A DNA stretch of 64,000 nt from Pantoea alhagi. Lineage in GTDB: Bacteria > Pseudomonadota > Gammaproteobacteria > Enterobacterales > Enterobacteriaceae. The DNA is taken from contig NZ_CP019706.1 of assembly GCF_002101395.1 (NCBI RefSeq), forward strand, positions 3,472,001-3,536,000. Reading direction: 5' to 3'. The notes under the pieces were generated by a model. It was not told the origin of the DNA and ran no database searches. It saw only the letters and a list, made by a program, of their open reading frames with translations. The position numbers were made by a program, and so were the translations under genes. Shown here in pieces: positions 48,603 through 59,377 of the stretch (positions are counted from its first letter, which is position 1; each line of letters opens with the position of its first letter).

Positions 48603-49184
48603 AGCTTTACTCTTCCGCGCTGAACAACTTAATTTTCCCTTTGAACCATTTCTTTGCCCTTAAAAAGTGCAATTGTGCACTTTTCTGCACTCTTTTGGTG
48701 CTGTTATTCATAACTCTTAATAACAGATGCTAATTATTAGTTTAATTGCTGATTTTTCTGTGACTTTGGTTTGTCTGCCCAGAAATGTGATTATTTTCAC
48801 ATCAGTTACTGCGTAATACTTTTCATCTGACAGATTTTTATCAGCTGTTTTGCTTTATTGATAGATGATCATTCTATGTGAAGCATTTGTTATGATTTTT
48901 TGCCGCTTTTTCAGGCGCTTTTCATAATAAGTGGTCCTCTAAATCAGACTTGTGGCTATTTTTTCTTTTGATATCAAAGAAATAAATGATAATTCAACTG
49001 TAAAAATAACGCTTCCGTGTAAAGAGCGATCATGATAAAAGAGAAATAGATAACATTTTTACTATTTGTTTTTGGCACAAAAAAAATCATCTGTTAACTT
49101 CCGATTAAAGTTTTTTGATCCGGGCAAAGTGAGAACGGATTTTGCTTTACAGCCTGCAGGTTACTTCTAAGAGCAAAAGGTTTT
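48603..49184. other. Long leader region before the first oppA-like gene
   Basis: About 580 AT-rich bases with no gene. It contains a nine-base palindrome (AAAAGTGCA / TGCACTTTT, 48663-48684) and a perfect CRP-type site (48786-48801). opp leaders in enterobacteria are long and targeted by small RNAs; no specific RNA target can be assigned here. Confidence 0.5.
48786..48801. promoter_or_regulatory. CRP-type site upstream of the opp region
   Basis: TGTGA-TTATTT-TCACA matches the CRP half-sites perfectly. It lies about 385 bp before the first oppA-like start. Confidence 0.65.
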
Positions 49185-50810
49185 ATGAATTCAGCAAATC
49201 CTGATTATTTTGGCAAAGCGGCACTCATTGTTCTCCTGGCTTTGTCTGTTAATGCCCGGGCAGCCAGCGTGCCGCCTACTGTAGAGTTAGCTCAGGATCA
49301 AACCATTGTTATTAATAACGGTACCGAAGTCGCCTCGCTGGACCCGCATAAAACCGAAGGTGTGCCGGAAAGCGATGTCATAACTAATTTGCTGGAAGGA
49401 TTGATTGCAACTGATAATGCCGGTCGTCTGCTGCCTGGTGTTGCGCAGCAATGGCAGCAGCAAAATAATGTCTGGACCTTCACCCTGAGGCCGGATGCCC
49501 GCTGGAGCAATGGCGACCCGGTAACGGCCGCCGATTTTGTCTACAGCTGGCAACGGCTGGTGGATCCCAAAACGGCTTCTCCCTACGCCAGTTTTTTGCA
49601 GTACGCACATATTCTGAACGTCGATGACATTATTGCAGGCAGGCAACCTCCCTCGGCGCTGGGCGTAAAAGCGCTGGACGATCATCACCTGGAGGTTACG
49701 CTAAGTCAGCCGGTGCCTTACTTTACGGCGATGCTGGAACATACCGCGTTAAAACCGGTTCATCGCCAGACCATTGAGCAGTGGGGGGACAAATGGACCC
49801 GTCCGGAGCATTATGTCGGCAACGGCGCCTATACGCTGAACAGCTGGGTGGTTAACGAGAAAATTACGCTGAAGCGCAACCCACATTATTGGGATAATGC
49901 GCATACGATTATTGAAACAGCGATTTTCTTGCCGATCAGCTCGGAAACCAGCGACGTCAACCGCTATCGTAGCGGCGGTATCGATATTACCAACAGCGCG
50001 ATCCCTCCCGAACTTTTTCCTTTGCTCAAGAAAGAACTGGGCGCTCAGGTGCATGTCAGCCCTTATCTCTGCACTTTTTATTATGAGTTGAATAACCAGC
50101 GTCCGCCGTTTAATGATGCGCGGGTGCGTACGGCGGTGAAATTAACCCTGGATCGCCAAATCATCGCTGAAAAAATCATGGGGCAAGGGCAAATTCCCGC
50201 CTTTGGCTTTACGCCGCCCTATATTAACGGGGCTAAATTTACCGCGCCGGCCTGGTTTACTCAGACGCAGGCAGAACGCAACGCCACAGCAAAACAGCTG
50301 CTGGCTGCGGCGGGCTACGGCGCGCAAAAGCCGCTGACCTTTACGCTGCTCTATAACACCTCCGATCAAAATAAAAAGCAGGCTATCGCTGCCGCCTCAA
50401 TGTGGAAAAAAAATCTTGGCGCTAACGTCACGCTGCAAAATCAGGAATGGAAAACCATGCTGAATACGCGGCATGAGGGAAATTATGACGTAGCGCGCGC
50501 CACCTGGTGTTCCGACTATAACGAGCCTTCCTCTTTTCTGAATATGCTGCTGAGCGACTCTTCGAATAATACCGGTTTTTATCGTAGCCCGGCATTTGAT
50601 GCATTGATGGCGAAATCGCTGGTGGCCGACGATGCGCAGCGCGCCGTGTTATATCAACAGGCGGAAGCGCAGCTGGATAAAGATTCAGCGCTGGTGCCGG
50701 TCTATTACCGCGTCAGCGTGCGACTGGTGAAGCCCTGGGTAGGCGGCTTTACCGGCAAAGATACGCAGGACCGACAGAACATTAAGAATTACTACATCAC
50801 CAAACATTAA
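49185..50810 (+). CDS. Oligopeptide-binding protein, OppA paralogue 1
   Basis: Periplasmic solute-binding protein of the SBP_bac_5 family, 541 residues. Signal peptide (KAALIVLLALSVNARA) is followed by ASVPPTVELAQDQT. Family strings: LDPHKTEGVPES, WSNGDPVTAADFVYSWQRL, YVGNGAYTLNSWVVNEKI and ATWCSDYNEPSSFLNML. It is a diverged tandem paralogue of the next gene (shared blocks throughout) and presumably delivers different peptides to the same OppBCDF transporter. Unlike gene 2 it has no consensus-strength ribosome site (AGAGCAAAAGGTTTT), and it lies behind a long leader. Confidence 0.9.
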   Translation: MNSANPDYFGKAALIVLLALSVNARAASVPPTVELAQDQTIVINNGTEVASLDPHKTEGVPESDVITNLLEGLIATDNAGRLLPGVAQQWQQQNNVWTFTLRPDARWSNGDPVTAADFVYSWQRLVDPKTASPYASFLQYAHILNVDDIIAGRQPPSALGVKALDDHHLEVTLSQPVPYFTAMLEHTALKPVHRQTIEQWGDKWTRPEHYVGNGAYTLNSWVVNEKITLKRNPHYWDNAHTIIETAIFLPISSETSDVNRYRSGGIDITNSAIPPELFPLLKKELGAQVHVSPYLCTFYYELNNQRPPFNDARVRTAVKLTLDRQIIAEKIMGQGQIPAFGFTPPYINGAKFTAPAWFTQTQAERNATAKQLLAAAGYGAQKPLTFTLLYNTSDQNKKQAIAAASMWKKNLGANVTLQNQEWKTMLNTRHEGNYDVARATWCSDYNEPSSFLNMLLSDSSNNTGFYRSPAFDALMAKSLVADDAQRAVLYQQAEAQLDKDSALVPVYYRVSVRLVKPWVGGFTGKDTQDRQNIKNYYITKH

Positions 50811-50977
50811 TTCGCTGCCCGGGTAATTGATAACGGGCGGTAGATGATGGCAGCCCTAAGAAAACAGGAAGCAAACCCTGTCCGGCTTCAGGTTCCGGAG
50901 CGCGTGGCAGGTAACCCGTACAGCGGGGGAAAGCCGCAGGTAAATACTGCGGTAATTATAAAAAAACTGGAGTAAAC

Positions 50978-52618
50978 ATGACCAACATCACAAAAAAAAG
51001 CCTGGCGGCACTGGGCGTTATGGCAGCGCTGGGCGCATTAACCGTGAACAGCGCGCTGGCAGCCAATGTGCCGGCAGGGGTGCAGCTGGCGGAGAAACAG
51101 GAGCTGATCAGAGGCAACGGCGCCGAGCTGCAGTCGCTCGATCCCCACAAAGTCGAAGGCACGCCGGAAGCCTATGTGAGCCGCGATCTGTATGAAGGGC
51201 TGGCGATTAACGACGCCGACGGCAAAATTCAACCTGGCGTGGCGGAAAGCTGGGAAAGCAAAGAGGGCGGTAAGGTCTGGATCTTCCATCTGCGTAAAAA
51301 TGTGAAATGGTCCAACGGCGAGCCGCTAACCGCCAATGATTTTGTTTATAGCTGGCGTCGTCTGGCCGATCCGAAAACCGCCTCGCCCTATGCCAGCTAT
51401 CTGCAGTACGGCCACCTGCTAAACGTAGATGATATTATTGCAGGTAAAAAAGCGCCGGATACCCTTGGGATTAAAGCGGTTGATGACCATACGCTGGAGG
51501 TTACGCTGAGCGAAGCGGTGCCTTATTTTTACAAGCTGATTATTCATCATTCAATGTCGCCGGTGTATAAACCCGTTATCGAAAAATTTGGCGATAAGTG
51601 GACGCAGCCGGAAAACTTCGTCGGCAACGGCGCGTTTAAGGTTAAAGAGTGGGTGATTAACGAACGCCTGGTTGTAGAGCGTAACCCGCAATACTGGGAT
51701 AACGCCCATACCGTACTGAATAAAGTCACCTTCCTGCCCATTTCTTCAGAAGTGACCGATACAAACCGCTATCGCAGCGGCGGCAGCGATATGACCTATA
51801 ACTATCTGCCGATTGAGCTGTATCAGAAGCTGAAAAAAGAGATCCCGCAGGAGATCCATGCCGACCCGTATCTCTGCACCTATTATTATGAAATTAATAA
51901 CCAGAAACCGCCGTTTAACGATCCGCGCGTGCGTACCGCGCTGAAGCTGGGTATCGATCGCGATATCATCGTGAATAAAGTAAAAGCGCAGGGCGAAGAC
52001 CCCGCCTGGAGCTATACGCCGCCATTTACTGACGGCATCACTCTGACCAAACCGGAATGGATGAGCTGGACCCAGCAGAAACGCAATGAAGAAGCGAAAA
52101 AGCTGCTGGCCGAAGCGGGCTATACCGCCGATAAACCGCTGTCGTTCAGCCTGCTGTATAACACTTCCGATCTGCATAAAAAGCTGGCCATTGCCGCCGC
52201 CTCGATCTGGAAGAAAAACCTGGGCGTTGATGTGAAGCTGCAAAACCAGGAGTGGAAGACCTTCCTTGATACGCGTCACCAGGGCAACTTTGATGTCGCG
52301 CGCGCCGCCTGGTGTGCCGATTACAACGAACCCACCAGCTTTCTGAATACCATGCTCTCAAACAGCAGCAATAATACCTCGCACTATAAAAGCGCTGAGT
52401 TCGATAAGCTGCTGGCGCAGGCGCTGAGCGCGAAGGATGAGGCTACGCGGAGCCAGATTTACGCCGAAGCGGAGAAGGTGCTGGATAAAGATTCCGTTAT
52501 TGTGCCGATCTACTACTACAAAAACCTGCGTCTGGTGAAACCGTACGTCGGCGGCTATACCGGCAAAGATCCGCTGGATAACTCGCACGATAAAGATCTC
52601 TATATCATCAAACATTAA
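50978..52618 (+). CDS. oppA: Oligopeptide-binding protein OppA
   Basis: Periplasmic receptor of the oligopeptide ABC importer, 546 residues. The signal peptide (LAALGVMAALGALTVNSALA) ends before ANVPAGVQLAEKQ, the mature N-terminus typical of OppA. The SBP_bac_5 signature SLDPHKVEGTPEAYVSRDLY is present, and the C-terminus reads VKPYVGGYTGKDPLDNSHDK. ATG 50978 follows CTGGAGTAAAC. It lies 88 bp before oppB. Closer to E. coli OppA than paralogue 1, so I give it the symbol. Confidence 0.95.
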   Translation: MTNITKKSLAALGVMAALGALTVNSALAANVPAGVQLAEKQELIRGNGAELQSLDPHKVEGTPEAYVSRDLYEGLAINDADGKIQPGVAESWESKEGGKVWIFHLRKNVKWSNGEPLTANDFVYSWRRLADPKTASPYASYLQYGHLLNVDDIIAGKKAPDTLGIKAVDDHTLEVTLSEAVPYFYKLIIHHSMSPVYKPVIEKFGDKWTQPENFVGNGAFKVKEWVINERLVVERNPQYWDNAHTVLNKVTFLPISSEVTDTNRYRSGGSDMTYNYLPIELYQKLKKEIPQEIHADPYLCTYYYEINNQKPPFNDPRVRTALKLGIDRDIIVNKVKAQGEDPAWSYTPPFTDGITLTKPEWMSWTQQKRNEEAKKLLAEAGYTADKPLSFSLLYNTSDLHKKLAIAAASIWKKNLGVDVKLQNQEWKTFLDTRHQGNFDVARAAWCADYNEPTSFLNTMLSNSSNNTSHYKSAEFDKLLAQALSAKDEATRSQIYAEAEKVLDKDSVIVPIYYYKNLRLVKPYVGGYTGKDPLDNSHDKDLYIIKH

Positions 52619-52706
52619 TGCAGGTTTCCGGGCGGTCGCAGGCCGCCCATTTCAGGCAATATGGCTTCGGCTATCCGGCTGAAGCCAGGTTTATCAGGTA
52701 CGGGCA

Positions 52707-53627
52707 ATGTTAAAGTTCATCCTGCGTCGCTGCCTTGAAGCAATTCCGACGCTATTTATTCTGGTTACTATCTCTTTCTTTATGATGCGCCTGGCGCCCG
52801 GTAGTCCCTTTACCGGTGAACGTGCCTTAACGCCGGAAGTAATGGCGAATATCGAAGCGAAATATCATTTAAACGATCCGATGTGGAAGCAGTACGTCGA
52901 TTACCTTAACCAACTGGCGCACGGCGATTTCGGTCCCTCGTTTAAATATAAGGATTATACCGTTAACGATTTAGTGGCCGGCTCGTTCCCGGTTTCCGCG
53001 AAGCTCGGCGCAGCGGCCTTTATTTTTGCCGTGCTGCTGGGGGTAACGGCAGGCGTTATCGCTGCGTTAAATCAAAACAGTAAATGGGATTATGTCGTCA
53101 TGGGGGTGGCGATGACCGGCATAGTTATTCCCAGTTTTGTTGTCGCGCCGCTGCTGGTATTAATCTTTTCTATTACTCTGAAATGGTTGCCCGGCGGTGG
53201 CTGGAACGGCGGGGCGCTGAAATTTATGATCCTGCCGATGGTGGCGCTGTCACTGGCCTATATCGCCAGCATTGCGCGTATTACCCGTGGCTCAATGATC
53301 GAGGTCATGCACTCTAACTTTATTCGTACCGCGCGTGCGAAAGGATTACCGACGCGGCGTATTGTGTTACGTCACGCCTTAAAGCCTGCGCTGTTGCCGG
53401 TGCTTTCTTATCTTGGCCCCGCTTTTGTTGGCATTATTACCGGCTCGATGGTTATTGAAACTATTTACGGGCTACCGGGAATTGGTCAGCTGTTTGTTAA
53501 TGGCGCGCTGAACCGTGACTATTCACTGGTACTGAGCCTGACGATTTTAGTCGGCACGCTGACCATTGTTTTTAACGCCATCGTTGACGTGCTGTATGCC
53601 GTTATCGATCCAAAAATTCGTTATTAA
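52707..53627 (+). CDS. oppB: Oligopeptide ABC transporter permease OppB
   Basis: Inner-membrane permease, 306 residues, with about six membrane segments. The N-terminus MLKFILRRCLEAIPTLFILV is the OppB/DppB type, and the EAA loop is FIRTARAKGLPTRRIVLRHA. It pairs with OppC and the ATPases OppD/OppF encoded just downstream. Confidence 0.97.
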   Translation: MLKFILRRCLEAIPTLFILVTISFFMMRLAPGSPFTGERALTPEVMANIEAKYHLNDPMWKQYVDYLNQLAHGDFGPSFKYKDYTVNDLVAGSFPVSAKLGAAAFIFAVLLGVTAGVIAALNQNSKWDYVVMGVAMTGIVIPSFVVAPLLVLIFSITLKWLPGGGWNGGALKFMILPMVALSLAYIASIARITRGSMIEVMHSNFIRTARAKGLPTRRIVLRHALKPALLPVLSYLGPAFVGIITGSMVIETIYGLPGIGQLFVNGALNRDYSLVLSLTILVGTLTIVFNAIVDVLYAVIDPKIRY

Positions 53628-53641
53628 TACCGGGGCTCGCC

Positions 53642-54550
53642 ATGATTTTAAGTAAGAAAAATAGCGAAGCTCTTGATACGTTCAGTGAAAAGCTGGAAGT
53701 GGAAGGGCGCAGTTTGTGGCAGGACGCGCGTCGTCGTTTTATACATAACCGTGCGGCGTTGGCCAGCCTGTTTATTTTACTGCTGATCGCGCTTTTTGTG
53801 ATTATTGCCCCCTGGGTCTCGCCCTTTGCCTATGATGATACCGACTGGGCGATGATGTCTGCCGCGCCAGATATGGAATCGGGCCACTATTTCGGCACTG
53901 ACTCTTCCGGACGCGATCTGCTGGTGCGCGTGGCGATTGGCGGGCGCATCTCGCTGATGGTTGGCATTGCCGCCGCGCTGGTGGCGGTAGTGGTTGGCAC
54001 CCTGTACGGCACGCTGGCGGGCTATCTGGGCGGAAAAACCGATTCCGTTATGATGCGCCTGCTGGAAATCCTTAACTCCTTTCCCTTTATGTTCTTTGTG
54101 ATCCTGCTGGTGACCTTTTTCGGGCAAAACATCCTGCTGATCTTTGTCGCCATCGGCATGGTCTCCTGGCTGGATATGGCGCGTATTGTGCGCGGCCAGA
54201 CGTTAAGCCTGAAGCGAAAGGAATATATTGAAGCAGCCCAGGTTGGCGGCGTCTCGACAATCAAGATTGTGCTGCGCCATATCGTGCCGAACGTGCTGGG
54301 CGTGGTGGTGGTCTACGCCTCCTTACTGGTGCCGGGCATGATCCTGTTTGAGTCATTCCTTAGCTTTCTGGGACTGGGTACGCAGGAGCCGCTCAGCAGC
54401 TGGGGTGCCTTACTGAGCGACGGTGCCAACTCAATGGAAGTGTCGCCCTGGCTGCTGCTTTATCCGGCGGGGTTTCTGGTGATTACGCTGTTTTGTTTTA
54501 ACTTTATCGGCGATGGCCTGCGTGATGCCCTCGACCCGAAAGATCGTTAA
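53642..54550 (+). CDS. oppC: Oligopeptide ABC transporter permease OppC
   Basis: Second inner-membrane permease, 302 residues. An N-terminal cytoplasmic helix (SLWQDARRRFIHNRAALASL) precedes six membrane segments, with the EAA loop YIEAAQVGGVSTIKIVLRHI. It begins 14 bp after oppB. Confidence 0.97.
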   Translation: MILSKKNSEALDTFSEKLEVEGRSLWQDARRRFIHNRAALASLFILLLIALFVIIAPWVSPFAYDDTDWAMMSAAPDMESGHYFGTDSSGRDLLVRVAIGGRISLMVGIAAALVAVVVGTLYGTLAGYLGGKTDSVMMRLLEILNSFPFMFFVILLVTFFGQNILLIFVAIGMVSWLDMARIVRGQTLSLKRKEYIEAAQVGGVSTIKIVLRHIVPNVLGVVVVYASLLVPGMILFESFLSFLGLGTQEPLSSWGALLSDGANSMEVSPWLLLYPAGFLVITLFCFNFIGDGLRDALDPKDR

Positions 54551-54561
54551 GGAGTTTCCCG

Positions 54562-55571
<1,010 letters not shown>

Positions 55572-55575
<4 letters not shown>

Positions 55576-56573
55576 ATGCCGTAGCTGAGAAAAAAGTCCT
55601 GCTTGAAATCGCCGACCTTAAAGTGCATTTCGATATAAAAGATGGCAAACAGTGGTTCTGGCAGCCGTCGAAAACCCTGAAGGCGGTAGATGGCGTCAGC
55701 CTGCGTCTGTATGAGGGAGAGACGCTGGGCGTGGTTGGCGAATCAGGCTGCGGCAAATCAACGCTGGCGCGCGCCATTATCGGCCTGGTCAAGGCGACTG
55801 AGGGCCGCGTCGCCTGGCTGGGCCGCGATCTGATTGGTCAAAGCGACGAAGAGTGGCGCAAGGCGCGCAGCGATATTCAGATGATTTTTCAGGATCCGCT
55901 GGCCTCGCTGAACCCACGCATGAATATCGGCGATATTATCGCTGAGCCGCTGCGAACCTATCATCCCAATATGCCGCGTCAGGAAATAAAAGATCGTGTG
56001 AAGGCGATGATGATGAAAGTCGGGCTGCTGCCGAACCTGATTAACCGTTATCCGCATGAGTTTTCCGGCGGTCAGTGTCAGCGTATCGGTATTGCCCGCG
56101 CGCTGATTCTGGAGCCGAAACTGATCATTTGCGATGAGCCAGTATCGGCGCTGGATGTTTCGATTCAGGCGCAGGTAGTTAATCTGTTACAGCAGTTACA
56201 GCGTGAAATGGGGCTTTCACTAATCTTTATCGCTCACGATCTGGCGGTGGTAAAACATATTTCCGATCGCGTGCTGGTGATGTATCTGGGACATGCGGTA
56301 GAGCTGGGAACCTGGAGCGAGGTCTATAACAATCCGCAGCATCCTTATACCCGCGCGCTGATGTCTGCCGTACCGATCCCCGATCCCGATCGGGAGAGAA
56401 ATAAAACTATTCAGCTGCTGGAGGGCGATCTGCCATCGCCGATTAATCCGCCATCGGGCTGCGTGTTCCGTACCCGTTGCCCGATTGCCGGACCCGAATG
56501 CGCGAAAACCCGCCCGCTGCTGGAGGGGAGTTTTCGCCATGCGGTTTCCTGCCTGAAGGTTGATCCGCTATAG
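55572..56573 (+). CDS. oppF: Oligopeptide ABC transporter ATPase OppF
   Basis: Second nucleotide-binding subunit, 333 residues. Walker A is GESGCGKSTL, signature is FSGGQCQRI, and Walker B is LIICDEPVSALD; the C-terminal cysteines (GCVFRTRCPIAGPECA) match OppD. It ends the opp operon, before a strong terminator. Confidence 0.97.
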
Positions 56574-56583
56574 CGTGCTGATA

Positions 56584-56614
56584 CCAAAAAGGCTGCCGGA
56601 GGCAGCCTTTTTGG
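56584..56614. terminator. Bidirectional terminator between oppF and yciU
   Basis: CCAAAAAGGCTGCC / GGCAGCCTTTTTGG, a 14-base perfect stem with a three-base loop. Confidence 0.9.
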
Positions 56615-56628
56615 TCATGGGACGCACG

Positions 56629-56952
56629 TTATTCACGCCATAAAATATGGCACAGCTTATGATCTTTCTCACGGCACAACAGAACGCGGGCAAAGACGTC
56701 GGTTACCGGTTCGCCTTCCGCTTCGCCAAGACCAATCACCACCTCGGCGAAAAAGTCGGGATTCAGATCGTAATCGACATGCTCGCGCCAGTCTTCCGAG
56801 GGATCAAACAGCTCCGCGCCGCCGCGCTCTTCAAACTGCAAGTTAAACAGAATGATATCCGCCGGATCGAGGTTATCACCCGCCAGCTCAAGAAAAATAT
56901 CGTAAGCCTGTTCCAGCGTTTCATCTTCAGTAAGACGGTTATTTAAGTCCAT
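56629..56952 (-). CDS. yciU: DUF440 family protein YciU
   Basis: Very acidic cytosolic protein of 107 residues (109 in E. coli), function unknown and suggested to be a double-stranded-DNA mimic. Conserved strings: [38 protein letters not shown] and [18 protein letters not shown] 56952 gives the family start. The frame stays open 198 bp into clsA, but that part is not coding. It follows clsA by 46 bp on the same strand. Confidence 0.93.
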   Translation of the reverse strand: MDLNNRLTEDETLEQAYDIFLELAGDNLDPADIILFNLQFEERGGAELFDPSEDWREHVDYDLNPDFFAEVVIGLGEAEGEPVTDVFARVLLCREKDHKLCHILWRE

Positions 56953-56998
56953 GATTGATCCCGTATGCCCGCAGGCGTAATAGCATTTTCCGCATCTT

Positions 56999-58459
56999 TT
57001 ACAGCAACGGACTAAAGAAGTAAAACAGTCGTTCAACGATCCGCTGCCACCAGGGGCGACGCACCCAGCGTTTGGCATCCACCAGACGGGAGCGGGCGAT
57101 ATAATCATCCTGCACGTGCGCCAAATCGCTGCCAAAACCGTCGTCGTCAATCACCAGCGTAATTTCAAAATTCAGCCACAGGCTGCGCATATCCAGGTTA
57201 ACGGTGCCAATCAGGCTAAGCTGCCCATCCACCAGCACGCTTTTGGTATGCAGCAGGCCGCCTTCGAACTGATAAATTTTTACCCCGGCTTCCAGCAGTT
57301 CAGTAAAGAAAGCGCGACTGGCCCAGCCAACCAGCAACGAGTCATTATGACGCGGCACAATGATACTGACATCAACGCCGCGCAGCGCCGCCGTACAGAT
57401 AGCATGTAATAAATCGTCGCTGGGAACAAAGTAGGGCGTGGTCATAATCAGTTGTTCGCGCGCCGAATAGACCGCTGTCAACAGCGCCTGATGGATCATA
57501 TCCTCCGGGAAACCGGGACCAGAGGCGATCACCTGTATAATATGCCCGCTCTCCTGTTCGAAGGGCATCACGTTAGTATCCGGCGGCGGCGGCAAAATGC
57601 GTTTGCCCGTTTCAATCTCCCAGTCACAGGAGTAGATGATGCCCATGGTGGTGGCTACCGGGCCCACCATACGCGCCATTAAATCGATCCACTGACCCAC
57701 GCCCGCATCCTGTTTGAAATAGCGCGGGTCTACCATATTCATGCTGCCGGTATAGGCAATATAGTTATCGATCAGCACCACTTTACGGTGCTGACGTAAA
57801 TCCATACGGCGCAGAAAAACGCGCAGCAGGCTGACCTGCAACGCCTCCACAACGTCAACCCCGGCATTGCGCATCATCGCGGGCCACTGGCTGCGGAAAA
57901 AGGTGACGCTGCCGGCTGAATCCAGCATCAGGCGACAGTGCACGCCGCGTCGCGCTGCCGCCATCAGCGACTCGGCAACGTCGTCTGCCAGGCCGCCGGG
58001 ATGCCAGATATAAAACACCATCTCGATATTATGGCGCGCCAGCTGAATATCACGGATCAGGGCTTTCATCGTATCGTCAGTACTGGTCAGCAGCTGCAGC
58101 TGGTTGCCTTTCACACCGGCAATGCCCTGACGATTTTCACACAGCTGAAACAGCGAGCGTGCCACATCGCTGTGTTCTGTGGCGAAAATAGAGTGACAGC
58201 TTTTTAAGTCATGCAGCCAGCGGGCCGTAGAGGGCCACATGGTGCGCGCGCGCTCAGCACGCCGTTTGCCCAGATAGAGCTCGCCAAAGGAAAGATAAGC
58301 GATGATGCCCACCAGCGGCAGAATATAGATAATCAACAGCCAGGCCATCGCTGACGTTACTGCCCGGCGTTTCATCAGAATACGCAGCGTCACGCCAGCG
58401 ATCAGTAACCAGTAGCCGAAAAATAAAAGCCAACTAATCAGAGTGTAGAACGTGGTCAT
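56999..58459 (-). CDS. clsA: Cardiolipin synthase A
   Basis: Inner-membrane phospholipase-D-family enzyme, 486 residues, condensing two phosphatidylglycerol molecules to cardiolipin and glycerol. Two N-terminal membrane segments ([17 protein letters not shown] and [16 protein letters not shown]) precede two HKD motifs: [18 protein letters not shown] and [21 protein letters not shown] 58459 is the family start. Confidence 0.97.
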   Translation of the reverse strand: MTTFYTLISWLLFFGYWLLIAGVTLRILMKRRAVTSAMAWLLIIYILPLVGIIAYLSFGELYLGKRRAERARTMWPSTARWLHDLKSCHSIFATEHSDVARSLFQLCENRQGIAGVKGNQLQLLTSTDDTMKALIRDIQLARHNIEMVFYIWHPGGLADDVAESLMAAARRGVHCRLMLDSAGSVTFFRSQWPAMMRNAGVDVVEALQVSLLRVFLRRMDLRQHRKVVLIDNYIAYTGSMNMVDPRYFKQDAGVGQWIDLMARMVGPVATTMGIIYSCDWEIETGKRILPPPPDTNVMPFEQESGHIIQVIASGPGFPEDMIHQALLTAVYSAREQLIMTTPYFVPSDDLLHAICTAALRGVDVSIIVPRHNDSLLVGWASRAFFTELLEAGVKIYQFEGGLLHTKSVLVDGQLSLIGTVNLDMRSLWLNFEITLVIDDDGFGSDLAHVQDDYIARSRLVDAKRWVRRPWWQRIVERLFYFFSPLL

Positions 58460-58614
58460 AAAGTGGAAGTCCGGTTCGCGCTTTGATGCAGGGAGTGTAC
58501 GTGGAGATAGCCACCTGCGAAACCCTTTGCCATTAATCAGCAACAGAGAAGGATGTTGCCAGCAGAGGAAAAGATCTATAATGCGCCGCGTTGTTTGGCA
58601 ATCGGATAAATATT

Positions 58615-58788
58615 ATGAAGCGAAGCAGGAATGAAGTCGCTCGCTGGCGTATGTTGCGTCAGGCTCAGCGTAAAAAGGCGCGCTGGCTGGAAGGGCAGTC
58701 GCGACGTTATCGACGTATTCATGCTATTCGCCATCAGCTGGCGCAGCAGCAACGCCGTTCAGTGCTGTTTATCAACTATTTCTGGTAA
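58615..58788 (+). CDS. yciY: Small basic protein YciY
   Basis: Fifty-seven residues, extremely arginine-rich (MKRSRNEVARWRMLRQAQRK, then WLEGQSRRYRRIH). It matches my memory of E. coli YciY (57 residues), which also lies divergent from clsA. Function is unknown. ATG 58615 is preceded by a weak site (CGGATAAATATT). A hairpin terminator follows. Confidence 0.8.
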   Translation: MKRSRNEVARWRMLRQAQRKKARWLEGQSRRYRRIHAIRHQLAQQQRRSVLFINYFW

Positions 58789-58793
58789 GAAAA

Positions 58794-58816
58794 AAGGGAG
58801 CTTTGTGGCTCCCTTA
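58794..58816. terminator. Terminator of yciY
   Basis: AAGGGAGC / GCTCCCTT stem with a six-base loop, just after the yciY stop. Confidence 0.7.
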
Positions 58817-58873
58817 ATGTTTCTCTGAGGCTTTTTGCCCCTGCTTATTTACCCGCCAGCAAGATGTTTACGC

Positions 58874-59170
58874 TCAAAATACCCGCTTAAACGGCTTTAC
58901 TGCGACCTGTTTATAGACGCCAGCGGCGATATAGGGATCGTCCTCAGCCCAGGACTGCGCGGCTTCCAGCGAGGGGAACTCAGCGATCACCGTTGAGCCG
59001 GTAAAACCCGCCGCTCCCGGTTCGTTACTGTCAACGGCAGGCATCGGGCCTGCCACAATTAAACGACCTTCGTCCCGCAGTAGCTGTAGACGAGCAAGGT
59101 GGGCCGGGCGAACGGCGCCGCGCTTTTCCAGCGAATCGGCATTGTCTTCAGCATAAATAACATACAGCAC
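58874..59170 (-). CDS. yciI: YciI-family protein
   Basis: Small ferredoxin-fold protein of 98 residues (the E. coli length). Typical strings: [48 protein letters not shown] and [19 protein letters not shown]. The conserved histidine-aspartate pair suggests an enzyme, but the substrate is unknown. It is divergent from tonB. Confidence 0.94.
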   Translation of the reverse strand: MLYVIYAEDNADSLEKRGAVRPAHLARLQLLRDEGRLIVAGPMPAVDSNEPGAAGFTGSTVIAEFPSLEAAQSWAEDDPYIAAGVYKQVAVKPFKRVF

Positions 59171-59325
59171 GATAATTACTCCTGTTGGGGCGGGTCAGTT
59201 TGGCAGTTACGTTAATTTATCGTAAAGTTTTGTGCAAATGAAAAGATAACGCCGTGTTGACCTGTAGCAATGAAGGCGGGTTTTATGCTTTTTTCTGGCT
59301 GCTGTAGTGGGTGAGTTGTTGAAAC

Positions 59326-59344
59326 TGATTGCTATTTGCATTTA
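59326..59344. promoter_or_regulatory. Conserved tonB promoter element, candidate Fur site
   Basis: TGATTGCTATTTGCATTTA lies about 35-50 bp before the tonB start and, as I recall, is almost identical to the E. coli tonB promoter segment bound by Fur. Its fit to the textbook Fur consensus is weak, so the call rests on conservation. Confidence 0.45.
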
Positions 59345-59377
59345 AAATTGCGACCTCACTTGACCATGCGAATAGTT

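Noticed and set aside
56953..57150. N-terminal extension of yciU into clsA
   Set aside because: Open by chance in another frame; family members start at the ATG corresponding to 56952.
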